Position numbers and translations under genes: made by a program. The notes under the pieces were generated by a model. That model saw nothing but the letters and a program-made list of their open reading frames with translations. It was not told the DNA's origin and did no database searches. This document shows, in pieces, positions 15,993 through 24,369 of a stretch of 64,000 nt of DNA; the stretch's first letter is position 1, and each line of letters opens with the position of its first letter. Source of the DNA: Variovorax sp. EL159 (GTDB taxonomy: Bacteria; Pseudomonadota; Gammaproteobacteria; Burkholderiales; Burkholderiaceae_C); assembly GCF_900100965.1 (NCBI RefSeq), contig NZ_FMUJ01000001.1:978272-1042271 (forward strand). The letters run 5' to 3'.

Positions 15993-17780
15993 ATGAACCA
16001 TCTCAAAAACATCCAGAGCCGGGGCGCCATGCCGACCCTGCGCAAATGCGCGCTCGCGGCGGCCGTGGCCTCCGTGTTCGTCTTCGCGGCCACCGGCGCT
16101 ACCGCGCAGACCGCTGCGGCACCCGCCGAATCCACCATGGTCAAGCTGATTCGCGGCCTGATCCAGAGCGGCACGCTCGCCAAGGACGTGGGCGAAGCCC
16201 TGCTGGCCCAGGCCCAGACCGAAGCTCTGGCCGCGCAGCAGGCGCAACGCATGTCGGCCGCCACCACCGCCGCATCGGCCAGCGTGGCCGGCGGCGTGCG
16301 CCTCGAAGCCGGCGACGTGCGCGTGCCCTACATCTCGCAGACCGTGCGCGACCAGATCCGCGACGAGGTCAAGGCGCAGGTCATGGCGCAGGCCAAGGAC
16401 GAAGGCTGGGCCGCACCGAACGAAACGCCCGAGTGGAGCAAGCGCATCCGCATCGAAGGCGACGTGCGCGTGCGCAACGAGTCGCGCAACTACGCCGGCA
16501 ACAACAGCAACATCGAGATCAACTGGGCGGAGCTGAACAAGGGCACCGGCTACGACGTCAACCCGAACACCAACCTGGCGCTGCCGTCCATCCTCAACAC
16601 GCGGCAAGACCGCAAGAACCTGTTCCGTGCCCGCGCGCGGCTGGGCGTGTACGCCGACCTCACCGAGAACACCAAGGCCGGCATCCGCGTGGCCTCGGGC
16701 AGCGACGAAAGCCCCGTCTCGACCACGCAGACGCTGGGCGGCGGCCTGAGCAAGAAGAGCGTGTGGCTCGACCAGATGTGGATCTCGCACAAGCCGGTCG
16801 ACTGGCTCACCGTGACGGCGGGCCGCTTCGGCAACCCCTTCATGTCGACCGACCTGCTGTACTCCAACGACCTGAACTTCGACGGCATTGCCGCGCAGTT
16901 CGAGAAGAAGCTCGCGTCGAACAAGGACCTCACCCTGTTCGGCACGCTCGGCCTGATCCCGCTCGAATACTCGTCGGACAATTCGCCCAGCCGCAGCCAG
17001 ACCAAGATGAAGAGCGAGAACAAGTGGCTCTTCGGTGCGCAGGCCGGCGCCGAGTGGAAGATCGACGCGGACAACCGCCTGCGCGGCGCGCTCGCGTACT
17101 ACAACTTCAACAACATCAGCGGCAAGGTCTCGCAGCCCTGCGCGCTGTATGCCGGCGCCGACGGCTGCAGCACCGACTGGTCGCGCCCGGCCTTCATGCA
17201 GAAGGGCAACACGCTCATGCTGCTGCGCGACATCTCGCTCGACCCGCTCAACCCGGCCGGCACGCCGCAGCCGCAATACGTGGGCCTGGCCTCGAAGTTC
17301 CGTCTGATCGACCTGAACCTGCGCTGGGACACGGCCGTTGCCGGCAACAACCTGCGCCTGGACGCCAACTTCGTGCGCAACACCGCGTACAACGCCAACG
17401 ACATCTGGAACCGCGCGGGCATTCGCGGCGCCATCGTCAACAACTTCGGCGCGACCGGCGGCACCTCGCGGGCCGACTTCAAGAGCGGCGGCAACGCCTA
17501 CATGCTGCAGGCCACCTATGGCAAGCCGGCACCGGCGGCGCGCGGCGACTGGAACGTGCTCGCGGGCTACAAGCGCATCGAACCCGACGCGATGCCCGAC
17601 GGCTACAACGACCCGACCTTCCACGGCGGCGGCACCAATGCGCGCGGCTACTTCCTGGGCGGCTCGTACGCGATCGACAAGAACATGTGGTTCACCGGCC
17701 GCTGGATCTCGACCAAGGCCGTCTACGGCGCGCCGCTGTCGATCGACACCCTGCAGCTCGAATTCAATGCGCGTTTCTAA
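15993..17780 (+). CDS. Putative outer-membrane porin (Porin_5-like)
   Basis: This 595-residue outer-membrane protein has a long signal region ending 'ATGATAQ' (about 27-47). A periplasmic alpha-helical/coiled stretch (about 50-150, rich in A, Q and E) precedes a barrel of alternating beta strands. Typical strands are 'NLFRARARLGVYADLTENT', 'KAGIRVASGSDE' and 'VDWLTVTAGRFGNPFMSTD'. It ends with a C-terminal phenylalanine ('LQLEFNARF'), the signal for the Bam machine. It matches the 'putative porin' type found beside TonB-like modules in Burkholderiales. A GTG at 15981 is an alternative start. The gene sits mid-operon, 79 bases after the tonB-like gene. Confidence 0.85.
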   Translation: MNHLKNIQSRGAMPTLRKCALAAAVASVFVFAATGATAQTAAAPAESTMVKLIRGLIQSGTLAKDVGEALLAQAQTEALAAQQAQRMSAATTAASASVAGGVRLEAGDVRVPYISQTVRDQIRDEVKAQVMAQAKDEGWAAPNETPEWSKRIRIEGDVRVRNESRNYAGNNSNIEINWAELNKGTGYDVNPNTNLALPSILNTRQDRKNLFRARARLGVYADLTENTKAGIRVASGSDESPVSTTQTLGGGLSKKSVWLDQMWISHKPVDWLTVTAGRFGNPFMSTDLLYSNDLNFDGIAAQFEKKLASNKDLTLFGTLGLIPLEYSSDNSPSRSQTKMKSENKWLFGAQAGAEWKIDADNRLRGALAYYNFNNISGKVSQPCALYAGADGCSTDWSRPAFMQKGNTLMLLRDISLDPLNPAGTPQPQYVGLASKFRLIDLNLRWDTAVAGNNLRLDANFVRNTAYNANDIWNRAGIRGAIVNNFGATGGTSRADFKSGGNAYMLQATYGKPAPAARGDWNVLAGYKRIEPDAMPDGYNDPTFHGGGTNARGYFLGGSYAIDKNMWFTGRWISTKAVYGAPLSIDTLQLEFNARF

Positions 17781-17790
17781 GGAGCTTGCC

Positions 17791-18555
17791 GTGTCCAGAA
17801 AAATCTTCCCGGCGCTGGTGCTGGCAACGCTTGCCGCCACGGCCGGCGTGACCCATGCACAACAACAGCCGCAGGGCCAGAGCATGGAGGAGCGGCTTCG
17901 CGCGCAACTGCGCGTGACGACCACGCAGCTCCAGCAGGTGCAGAACGAGCTGGCCGCGCTCAAGGCCGGGCAGCCTGCGGGCGCGCCGGCCGGTGCTGCG
18001 GGTGCGGCGCCTGCCAAGTCCGATGTCGAGGCGCTGAAGAAGGAGCTTGCGCAAAGCCAGGCGCAACTGGCGGCCGAACGCCAGGCGCGCTCGCAGGCCA
18101 GCGCGGGCAGCCAGCAACTGCGCCAGCAGGCGCAGGCCACGAGCGAAAAGGCCACCGCGCAGATCGCGCAATACCGCGGCGCGTACGACGACCTTCTGAA
18201 GATGGCGCGGGCCTCCGAGTCCGAGCGGCAGCGGCTGGCCGCCGAGGCCGCGACGCATCGCACCGCCATCACGCAGTGCGAAGCCAAGAACGCGCAGCTC
18301 TATGCCGTGGGGCAGGAGATCCTGCGCGCTTACGAGACAGTGGACCTGGGCAGCGTGCTGGCATCGCGCCAGCCCTTCGCCGCGCAGAGCCGCGTCAAGT
18401 TCGAGCAGATCGCGCAGCAGTACGGCGACAAGCTGTACGAAGGCAAGTTCGATGTGCGTGCGGTGAATGCGCCTGCGCCCGCTGCACCTGCTGCTGCGAC
18501 ACCAGCCGCAGCGCCCGCGGCCGCACCCACGCCCGCTTCGGGAGAAAAGCAATGA
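17791..18555 (+). CDS. Periplasmic coiled-coil protein of unknown function
   Basis: This 254-residue protein starts at a GTG with AAGGAG six bases upstream. An in-frame ATG at 17767 inside the porin gene has no such site. A signal peptide ends 'GVTHAQ'. Two heptad-rich segments follow (about 32-60 and 75-175; 'LRVTTTQLQQVQNELAALKAG', 'ALKKELAQSQAQLAAERQAR'), then a compact part ('LYAVGQEILRAYETVDLGSVLA') and an Ala/Pro tail. I do not recognise a named family. Its end overlaps the prolyl-isomerase start (ATGA). A scaffold or chaperone-like role in the periplasm is only a guess. Confidence 0.75.
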   Translation: MSRKIFPALVLATLAATAGVTHAQQQPQGQSMEERLRAQLRVTTTQLQQVQNELAALKAGQPAGAPAGAAGAAPAKSDVEALKKELAQSQAQLAAERQARSQASAGSQQLRQQAQATSEKATAQIAQYRGAYDDLLKMARASESERQRLAAEAATHRTAITQCEAKNAQLYAVGQEILRAYETVDLGSVLASRQPFAAQSRVKFEQIAQQYGDKLYEGKFDVRAVNAPAPAAPAAATPAAAPAAAPTPASGEKQ

Positions 18556-19496
18556 CGCGAAGAATCAGGTCTTCTTCTGGCGCGCTGGCACAACGGCTGC
18601 GCGCTGCCGCCGGCGTGCTGCTGGTGTCGTCGGTCGGCATGGCCAGCGCGCAGGCACCCGCGCCCGGCAACACCGTGGTGGCCCGCCTGGGCGAAGTCAC
18701 CGTGGGGCAGGACGAAGTCGAGAAGCTGCTGCAGGCCTTGCCCGAAGCCGAGCGCGCCGCCGTCAAGGCCGACCGCGCCACGCTCGACGGCTGGCTGCGC
18801 CAGCGCCTCTTGAGCGAAGCCGTGCTGCGCGATGCGCGCGCCAAGGGCTGGGCCGATCGACCCGATGTCAAAGCGAAGATCGACGCCGCCACGCGCGAGA
18901 TCAGCGCGCGCATCGTGAGCACGAGCTATCTCGAATCGGTGAGCCAGGTGCCGGCGGGCTTTCCGTCGGACGCGGAAATCAAGACCGCCTACGAGCAGGG
19001 CAAGACCGGCTTCAACCTCCCGGCCGCCTACCGTGTGGCGCAGATCTTCCTGGCCACGCCCGACCGCGATGCGGCCGCCGTTGCCAAGGTGCGCGAAGAG
19101 GCAGGCAAGCTCGCACGCCAGGCCCGTGCCGGCGACTTCGCGGCCGTGGCGCGCGCCAGTTCGCAAGACAGGCGCAGCGCCGAGCGCGGCGGCGAGGTCG
19201 ACACGCTGCCGTTGGCGCGCGTGCTGCCCGAACTGCGCGACACCGTTGCCAAGCTCAAGCCCGGTCAGGTCAGCGAGCCGGTGCAAGCCGAGGCGGGTTT
19301 TCACGTCGTGAAGCTGCTCGACGTTCAGCCCGCGCGCACCGCCACGCTCGACGAGGTGAAGCCGCAACTGCAGGCCGCCTTGCGCCAGCAGCGCCAGCAA
19401 CAGCTCGTGCAGGCCTACCTCGCGCAGGTTGCACCGGCGACCAACCTGAGCATCGATGCTGCCGCGCTCGACGCCGCCATCAAGAAAACCAACTAA
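18552..19496 (+). CDS. PpiC/SurA-type periplasmic peptidyl-prolyl isomerase
   Basis: This 314-residue protein has a signal peptide ending 'SVGMASAQ'. An N-terminal SurA_N-like helical chaperone region (about 35-140) precedes a parvulin domain (about 155-255; 'YRVAQIFLATPDRDAAAV', 'FAAVARASSQDRRSAERGGEV', 'VQAEAGFHVVKLLDV'). A C-terminal helical tail closes it. Such proteins hold or fold outer-membrane and secreted clients. Its place in the tpsB operon suggests a dedicated foldase for the exoprotein, TpsB or the porin. It overlaps the preceding coiled-coil gene by four bases. Confidence 0.9.
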   Translation: MTRRIRSSSGALAQRLRAAAGVLLVSSVGMASAQAPAPGNTVVARLGEVTVGQDEVEKLLQALPEAERAAVKADRATLDGWLRQRLLSEAVLRDARAKGWADRPDVKAKIDAATREISARIVSTSYLESVSQVPAGFPSDAEIKTAYEQGKTGFNLPAAYRVAQIFLATPDRDAAAVAKVREEAGKLARQARAGDFAAVARASSQDRRSAERGGEVDTLPLARVLPELRDTVAKLKPGQVSEPVQAEAGFHVVKLLDVQPARTATLDEVKPQLQAALRQQRQQQLVQAYLAQVAPATNLSIDAAALDAAIKKTN

Positions 19497-19535
19497 CCAA
19501 CCAATCAGCCGATTCATCCAACAGGGTCACAACAC

Positions 19536-20072
19536 ATGAACAACACGACGACGAACACCACCGAAGCCACCGACATCGCGGCGGCTCCTTCCCTCGACCT
19601 GCTGGACGCTGTCACGCCCGAGCAGGTGTCGGACGCCATCAAGGCCGCCGGCGCCGCCGTTACCACCATCGAGCAGGACGGCGTGGTGCGCCTGCACAGC
19701 GCGAGCCACGGCATCGGCTTCCAGGTGCTGTGGGGCAACCCCGTCACCACCACCCAGTACACCGACTTCACCCTGAGCTGCCCGCTGCACGTGCAGGGCG
19801 GCACGCTGCCCGAGGCCGTGCTCGCCTCGTGGCACCGAACCAAGCGCTTTGCGCGCGTGGCCCAGCATGGTGACTTCGTCGTGCTCGAGATGGACGTGGT
19901 GGTCGCCGGCGGCGTGAGCCACGCCTACCTGGCATTCGCCGTGCGCCTGTGGATGCAGATGATGGGCGAGTTCTTCCTGCACCTGCGCAACTACGGCCCC
20001 GCGTCGGAGACCCGTGGCGACGCCGCCAACGCAGAGGCCGGCAACGTTGCCGGTGTGTCCGCCGCTGCGTGA
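19536..20072 (+). CDS. YbjN-domain protein
   Basis: This 178-residue soluble protein has a low-complexity start (Asn/Thr). A YbjN-type domain, a fold shared with type III secretion chaperones, spans about 22-155: 'LDLLDAVTPEQVSDAIKAAG', 'GFQVLWGNPVTTTQYTDFTL', 'SWHRTKRFARVAQHGDFVVLEMDV' and 'VRLWMQMMGEFFLHLRN'. No signal peptide is visible, so it is probably cytoplasmic. It may act as a client-binding or regulatory chaperone for the operon's secreted products (inference). It starts 39 bases after the isomerase gene. Confidence 0.8.
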   Translation: MNNTTTNTTEATDIAAAPSLDLLDAVTPEQVSDAIKAAGAAVTTIEQDGVVRLHSASHGIGFQVLWGNPVTTTQYTDFTLSCPLHVQGGTLPEAVLASWHRTKRFARVAQHGDFVVLEMDVVVAGGVSHAYLAFAVRLWMQMMGEFFLHLRNYGPASETRGDAANAEAGNVAGVSAAA

Positions 20073-20080
20073 CCCGGTCG

Positions 20081-20458
20081 ATGCCAGCCAGCGCCGCATC
20101 CAGTCCATCGGTGGACCTCCATCACGATTCGCCGACCGGCCGGGCTATCCAGGCCGTCGCGCGCCAGGCCCAGCGCGCGCGCCGCGCCGAGACCGTGCGG
20201 CTGCGGCAACGCGCCGCACTGCTCGAACTGCTGGTGCAGACCATGGCGGAGCTGCACATCTCGATGGCTGAACTCAATGCGGCGCGGCGGGCGCATGCGC
20301 CTGCTTGGAGGCATCCGGAGGAGGGGGGGGGGGATAAGCGGTTGGGGGCTGGTGGTCAGCAGGCAGAATCCTTCTGTTCCATCTCGGTATTGGCCGCTGC
20401 GGCGCAGGTCCGCGTGCCTTGTCGAGACATCGTCAGAAGCACTCCTGAAACCACTTGA
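20081..20458 (+). CDS. Small hypothetical protein with an 11-G tract in its coding sequence
   Basis: This 125-codon frame directly follows the YbjN gene. A GTG at 20069 overlapping its stop is an alternative start. The first 80 residues include an arginine/glutamine-rich helix, 'AIQAVARQAQRARRAETVRLRQRAALLELLVQTMAEL'-like in heptads. A run of 11 G at 20323-20333 encodes glycines. One extra G would give a stop (TAA) right after the run; one fewer would open a third reading frame to 20501. The residues after the run look unlike a conserved protein. The true end and the reality of the gene are uncertain. Confidence 0.45.
   Translation: MPASAASSPSVDLHHDSPTGRAIQAVARQAQRARRAETVRLRQRAALLELLVQTMAELHISMAELNAARRAHAPAWRHPEEGGGDKRLGAGGQQAESFCSISVLAAAAQVRVPCRDIVRSTPETT
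20323..20333 (+). repeat. Homopolymer run of 11 G
   Basis: This is an uninterrupted G11 tract inside the small gene at the end of the tps operon. Tracts this long are prone to slippage in vivo and to errors in sequencing. The three possible lengths modulo three give three different C-termini, one of them stopping immediately (GGATAA). Confidence 0.85.
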
Positions 20459-20464
20459 TCTTCA

Positions 20465-20989
20465 ATGCTGGATAACCGCGCAGATGCCTATCAGTTGCTG
20501 AGAAGGCTCGGTGGATCTGCTCGCCTGTTGCTTCATGTCCAACTGGTTGGTGAGGCAGCCGATCTGTTGATGCGAGGCTATGCAGACCTTGGCCTCGATT
20601 TCGACGCGCAATGGATCGAGTTGGGCGTGGCGGTGCACGACGCCGGAAAGATCGCGCACCCCGAGGAGCTCACGGGGCCAGGATCTCTTCATGAGCCTGC
20701 GGGCAAGGCCCTGTTGCTGCAGAACGATGTCCAGCAAAAAATTGCGGAGTGCTGCGTTTCCCACGCCGCGTGGAGAACGAAGGGCCTTTCTCTCGAAGAA
20801 CTCTCCGTCGCGCTTGCGGACAAGCTCTGGAAGGGAAAGCGAGAGGAAGACCTCGAACTCCTGGTGATCGATCAGGCCGCCCTGCGCCTGGGCATTGATC
20901 GCTGGGGCGTATTCGAAGCGCTCGATTCCGTGTTTGAAGAGATCGCAGCCGGTGGTTCAGACCGGTTGGGTCGAAGCAAGCTTGCCTGA
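20465..20989 (+). CDS. HD-domain protein
   Basis: This 174-residue cytoplasmic protein has HD-type metal-phosphohydrolase features. An N-terminal histidine sits in 'RLLLHVQLVGEAADLL', the HD pair in 'LGVAVHDAGKIAHPEEL', and later histidines in 'GSLHEPAGKALLL' and 'CCVSHAAW'. Spacing is compatible with a binuclear or mononuclear HD enzyme acting on a nucleotide or phosphate ester; the substrate is unknown. It is the first gene after the tps operon and has somewhat lower GC than the operon. It may begin an accessory island. Confidence 0.65.
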   Translation: MLDNRADAYQLLRRLGGSARLLLHVQLVGEAADLLMRGYADLGLDFDAQWIELGVAVHDAGKIAHPEELTGPGSLHEPAGKALLLQNDVQQKIAECCVSHAAWRTKGLSLEELSVALADKLWKGKREEDLELLVIDQAALRLGIDRWGVFEALDSVFEEIAAGGSDRLGRSKLA

Positions 20990-21004
20990 AAGCGGCCGTT
21001 GCAC

Positions 21005-21823
21005 ATGAAGAAGAAATTGAGCATTCCTCTGCTGGTGCTTTGCTTTTCAATGGCGAGTTGCACCTCGGCATTGGATCTGGATCAGAAGGCCGATCGCACG
21101 CAGAGCCCTTCTGCGAATGCCAGATGGTTGACGCTGATCGTGAATGCAGAAGCTGGTGTCGAGCCCCTGCCTGTCACGCTGGCGTACGAGTCGGAGAAAT
21201 GCCAAGAGGCAAGAAGCTATGGCGTGGGCGGGCAGTCGCAGAGCGGCACTGCCTTGATGCGAGCCTTGAACTTTGAGAAAGTCAATCTTGTGAGAGAGCC
21301 TGCGGGCGATGCCTACACCGCGCGCTTTGCCATCGATGCCGGAGGAAGTTGCCAGTGGAAGCTGGTGTCCCTGGAGACGTCGTTCAAGTACAAGAGCCGC
21401 AACCCCCTGGTCAAGGGCAAGGAAGTGATCTCGAATAGAAATAAATTCGAGTTCAGGAGCGAGAAAAACTCCATTCGTACTCCGAACGTGAGGATGATGT
21501 ATGCGTATTTCCCTGTGATCTCTATAAAGGAAGATCCGTCGAAGAATGAAGTTCGACTGCGGGCGAAGTCGTTGTTTTATCCGCCGAGTTTTGATCCCTC
21601 GGCGTCCGGGACGATGACCCTTGAGCTGAAGGTGTTCGACGATATGGCCATGACTGTTCGCGCAGCTCCCCAGGACAGCCATCGCTATCTGGTGACCTAC
21701 CCCGATGGCGCGACAGGTACAAGTTCATCTGGGGATGTGGTCGGTGTCGAGGATGAAAGGATGCAGTGTTTGCTTTCTTCCGGAGGCGCGCGTTGTGCCC
21801 AGTACAGTCCTCGAAAGAATTAA
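21005..21823 (+). CDS. Hypothetical lipoprotein
   Basis: This 272-residue protein has a lipoprotein signal (MKKKLSIPLLVLCFSMASC, modified Cys19). A beta-rich domain follows, with cysteines in 'ESEKCQEA', 'GGSCQWKL', 'RMQCLLSS' and 'GARCAQYS'. The cysteines could form two disulfides in the periplasm or on the surface. I recognise no family. Codon use is less GC-biased than in the tps genes. It starts 15 bases after the HD gene and may be co-transcribed with it. Confidence 0.7.
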   Translation: MKKKLSIPLLVLCFSMASCTSALDLDQKADRTQSPSANARWLTLIVNAEAGVEPLPVTLAYESEKCQEARSYGVGGQSQSGTALMRALNFEKVNLVREPAGDAYTARFAIDAGGSCQWKLVSLETSFKYKSRNPLVKGKEVISNRNKFEFRSEKNSIRTPNVRMMYAYFPVISIKEDPSKNEVRLRAKSLFYPPSFDPSASGTMTLELKVFDDMAMTVRAAPQDSHRYLVTYPDGATGTSSSGDVVGVEDERMQCLLSSGGARCAQYSPRKN

Positions 21824-21984
21824 TCTGCATGCTCATAGGTGGCTGCTAAGGAGTTCAGCCAAGAATGGTCTCCTGCCGGTGCGGCAGACCTCGGCCAGGA
21901 TCGGACCTCACGCGAGATGGCTTTCGTGAGGATCGACACGAGTAGACTCCGCGGCCTTTCCTTTCCGCAGAGGAGCGACCCGCG

Positions 21985-22380
21985 ATGACTGTCTTGGACA
22001 CCGGCCCTTACTTCCACGGTACGCGGGCGGACCTTCAGGTGGGCGATCTGCTCACGGCCGGCTTTCGGTCGAACTACGACGACCGCGTCGTCATGAACCA
22101 CATCTACTTCACCGCCTGGCCCAAGGGCGCCGGGCTGGCTGCCGAAATGGCGAAGGGCGATGGCCGTGGCCGCGTCTACATCGTCGAACCGACGGGCGAC
22201 TACGAGGACGATCCCAACGTGACCGACAAGAAGTTCCCGGGCAACCCCACGCGCTCGTACCGAAGCCGGCAGCCGCTGCGAATCGTTGGCGAGTTGGAGA
22301 CCTGGGAACCCTTCGATCCGGAGTACATCCGGCAGCTCAGGGAGCGCGTACGCGTTGGCACGGGCGAGATCATCAATTGA
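21985..22380 (+). CDS. arr: NAD(+)--rifampin ADP-ribosyltransferase
   Basis: This 131-residue cytoplasmic enzyme transfers ADP-ribose from NAD to rifamycins and inactivates them. The Arr family signature is visible throughout: 'YFHGTRADLQVGDLLTAGF', 'NHIYFTAWPKGAGLAAEMA', 'GRGRVYIVEPTGDYEDDPNV' and 'KKFPGNPTRSYRS'. The catalytic-site histidine (HGT) and the closing 'LRIVGELETW' strand are present. Length is normal for a chromosomal Arr. It stands alone among small unfamiliar genes, just before a transposase scar, which suggests acquisition; chromosomal arr genes are also common in environmental bacteria. Confidence 0.9.
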   Translation: MTVLDTGPYFHGTRADLQVGDLLTAGFRSNYDDRVVMNHIYFTAWPKGAGLAAEMAKGDGRGRVYIVEPTGDYEDDPNVTDKKFPGNPTRSYRSRQPLRIVGELETWEPFDPEYIRQLRERVRVGTGEIIN

Positions 22381-22410
22381 AGATTTCGGAGCGGACAAAA
22401 GGGTGGAGCC

Positions 22411-22494
22411 GTAACCGACGAACACCAGACATTGAGCGATGCGCACATCCGCTGGTACAACGAAAAGTAGATCAAGATCTCCCCGTTTCTGGCA
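22411..22494 (+). pseudogene. Remnant of an IS3-family transposase C-terminus
   Basis: Translating from 22411 gives 'LSDAHIRWYNEK', a stop, then 'IKIS'. This resembles the 'IRWYNEKRIKISLG' stretch near the end of IS3-type OrfB integrases, with TAG where an arginine codon is expected. Nothing else of the element is recognisable. It fills part of the 176-base gap between arr and the next gene. Confidence 0.5.
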
Positions 22495-22556
22495 CGCTTC
22501 GCGCTCGTCCGGTATCGAGATCGACCGCTGTCAAGCAATAAAACTGGGAGTCCCGT

Positions 22557-22805
22557 ATGAAGAATAAATTTCCCGAAGACGTTGAACAATTGAAGCCGCT
22601 GCCAATGGGCTATTGGCTCCGTCTTGCTGTGGCCTATGCGCTGTTCATAGGCGGGGTTGCGTGCGCTTTCTCTTACAACGAAATAGTTGGTGCCGCGATG
22701 GTGCTTTGCACGCCGATTTTTATCAAGTTCAGTGGCTTTCGAGAGATGCACAAGAAGCACAAAGCAGAGCAGGCAGCGTACAAGGCTGGAAACAATCGCG
22801 GCTAG
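22557..22805 (+). CDS. Small membrane protein, hypothetical
   Basis: This 82-residue protein has a charged N-terminus and two adjacent hydrophobic segments ('WLRLAVAYALFIGGVACAF', 'IVGAAMVLCTPIFIKF'). A basic, alanine-rich tail follows ('MHKKHKAEQAAYKAGNNRG'). It is probably an inner-membrane hairpin protein. No family is recognised. It lies just after the transposase remnant. Confidence 0.6.
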   Translation: MKNKFPEDVEQLKPLPMGYWLRLAVAYALFIGGVACAFSYNEIVGAAMVLCTPIFIKFSGFREMHKKHKAEQAAYKAGNNRG

Positions 22806-22944
22806 GCCGCCGGCCGAATTGGTTGTCGAGCGCGTCGAGCATGCGCTGTTCGACTGCTTACGTTCCTAGGGACTTCACGCTCATAGCAATGGCTTCGCGC
22901 AGTCGCTGACGCACCGAGGCATCGAGAAACCGGACATTGACCCA

Positions 22945-23211
22945 ATGCTGAAATCACTCACACTGGCGTTTGTTGCAGCCATTGCCGTTGTTGCTTTGGC
23001 TTTCGGCCTGGTCACCGCTGGTATCGGCTTTGCTGGAGAGGCTCTGCTATGGCCAGGATGGCGACTCTGGCGTATGACCGTTGGGTGGTTTACATCCACG
23101 CAGAACAGGTCGACGCTTTGGGCGCTTGGTTGCTATCTACTGACCTGGTGGATTCCGTCACTCGCCGTCATCGAGATCTGTCGCAGGCGAGCTCTTACAT
23201 CCGCTCGATAG
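22945..23211 (+). CDS. Small membrane protein, hypothetical
   Basis: This 88-residue protein has a strong N-terminal hydrophobic helix (LTLAFVAAIAVVALAFGLV) and a second one near 'WALGCYLLTWWIPSLAVI'. It ends 'EICRRRALTSAR'. No family is recognised. It is separated by 139 bases of unremarkable sequence from the previous small gene and lies 46 bases before the next one. Confidence 0.5.
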   Translation: MLKSLTLAFVAAIAVVALAFGLVTAGIGFAGEALLWPGWRLWRMTVGWFTSTQNRSTLWALGCYLLTWWIPSLAVIEICRRRALTSAR

Positions 23212-23257
23212 GGCCCCCTCATCTAGATTACGGCGAGATGGGAGCCGGGAACAATTT

Positions 23258-23671
23258 ATGACTTACCGATTTGCTGGATTCTTTGTCGCACAACGCATCG
23301 AGTGTCCGGGGTCTCTTCCAGAAGGGGCTGCCTGGCGAGAGATTTCAAAGCCCTTCACGGGAACGGGTGTCCGTCTACCTGAATTCCTGGGCAGATCACC
23401 AAGCGCAGAAGAGGTGTCTGCCACGGCTAAAGGACTCGGCCTGAGCAGGAGCGATGCATGGCTCTACCTGACCTACGATTGTTGGGGAGGGCAGATCGAT
23501 TTCGTCTACGGGTTGGGCTCAAAGAACCGCATCCCGTTTGGCCCTGTGGAGGAGGACACGCAGGAGAGAGTCATCGATGCGTACTGCGCGCTGATGCAAC
23601 AACTGGACGTATCGCGGCTGGACGCCTTGAACTTCGAACCCTTTAAACGGGGGTTTTGGGGTGAGATGTAG
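23258..23671 (+). CDS. Hypothetical soluble protein
   Basis: This 137-residue acidic soluble protein has no signal peptide. Notable stretches are 'AQRIECPGSLPEGAAWREI', 'YLTYDCWGGQIDFVYGLGSKN' and 'ERVIDAYCALMQQL'. The size, acidity and setting among orphan small genes resemble immunity-type proteins, but I see no toxin partner and claim no function. Confidence 0.55.
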   Translation: MTYRFAGFFVAQRIECPGSLPEGAAWREISKPFTGTGVRLPEFLGRSPSAEEVSATAKGLGLSRSDAWLYLTYDCWGGQIDFVYGLGSKNRIPFGPVEEDTQERVIDAYCALMQQLDVSRLDALNFEPFKRGFWGEM

Positions 23672-23781
23672 CGCCCCTGTCCATTGCAGTCATTGAGGGA
23701 CTGCTTTGTTCGAGCGACAACCTCCACTTCGTGCCTCTCCGCGACATTCACTCGAACCAAAAAAAACCTCAGACAACACGC

Positions 23782-24237
23782 CTAGCTGAGAATCGACGCG
23801 ATCAAGAGGCCGTAGGCAAGAACAGCAAGAGAAGAAACCGCGAGCCATTTCCAGATGGAAGGGCGCACTGGAATCATCGCGAAGAGCAAGCCGACTGCAA
23901 CCGTGGCGAAGCCTTCCAGCTGCGCTTTCAGTCCATGCGTACAGCTGACCGAGCTGCGGCCTCGTGAGCAATATTCAGAGGTCCATATCGCATCGATCCC
24001 TGTCGCCAGGGCAGCGACTGCCAGCAAGCCAGTGAGCCAGGGAAGTACGCCAAAGCGACGTTGCTTGCGCGGCGAAGGAGACGGGGCTACCGATGTCGTT
24101 TTCAACTGCTCGACGGGCGTGTTCACGTGCTCCCTGGAATCGCGGACGTCGTTGAGTGCACCAAGCGCCTCGTCCTTCTGAGGCGAAGGCGAAAGATCCT
24201 TCAGTTCATCCGCAGCACGATGTAGACGATTGCTCAT
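23782..24237 (-). CDS. Hypothetical membrane protein
   Basis: This 151-residue protein has a soluble, charged N-terminal half (about 1-60). A transmembrane segment ('WLTGLLAVAALATGI') precedes a short loop with two cysteines ('EYCSRGRSSVSCTHG'), and two more helices follow ('FATVAVGLLFAMIPV', 'WLAVSSLAVLAYGLLIASI'). No family is recognised. It is convergent with the previous gene and marks the end of the small-gene island. Confidence 0.6.
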   Translation of the reverse strand: MSNRLHRAADELKDLSPSPQKDEALGALNDVRDSREHVNTPVEQLKTTSVAPSPSPRKQRRFGVLPWLTGLLAVAALATGIDAIWTSEYCSRGRSSVSCTHGLKAQLEGFATVAVGLLFAMIPVRPSIWKWLAVSSLAVLAYGLLIASILS

Positions 24238-24369
24238 GTCCGACTTGTTTCAATGCCCACCCTTGGCCAGAGTCGGCCGCGCCGAAGGATGCCACAACCC
24301 CTCCATCGGCATGCCAGCCTCGCCACAGCGCTCTCCACCGCCAGAACGCTAACCGGCCTCAACGCCGCA

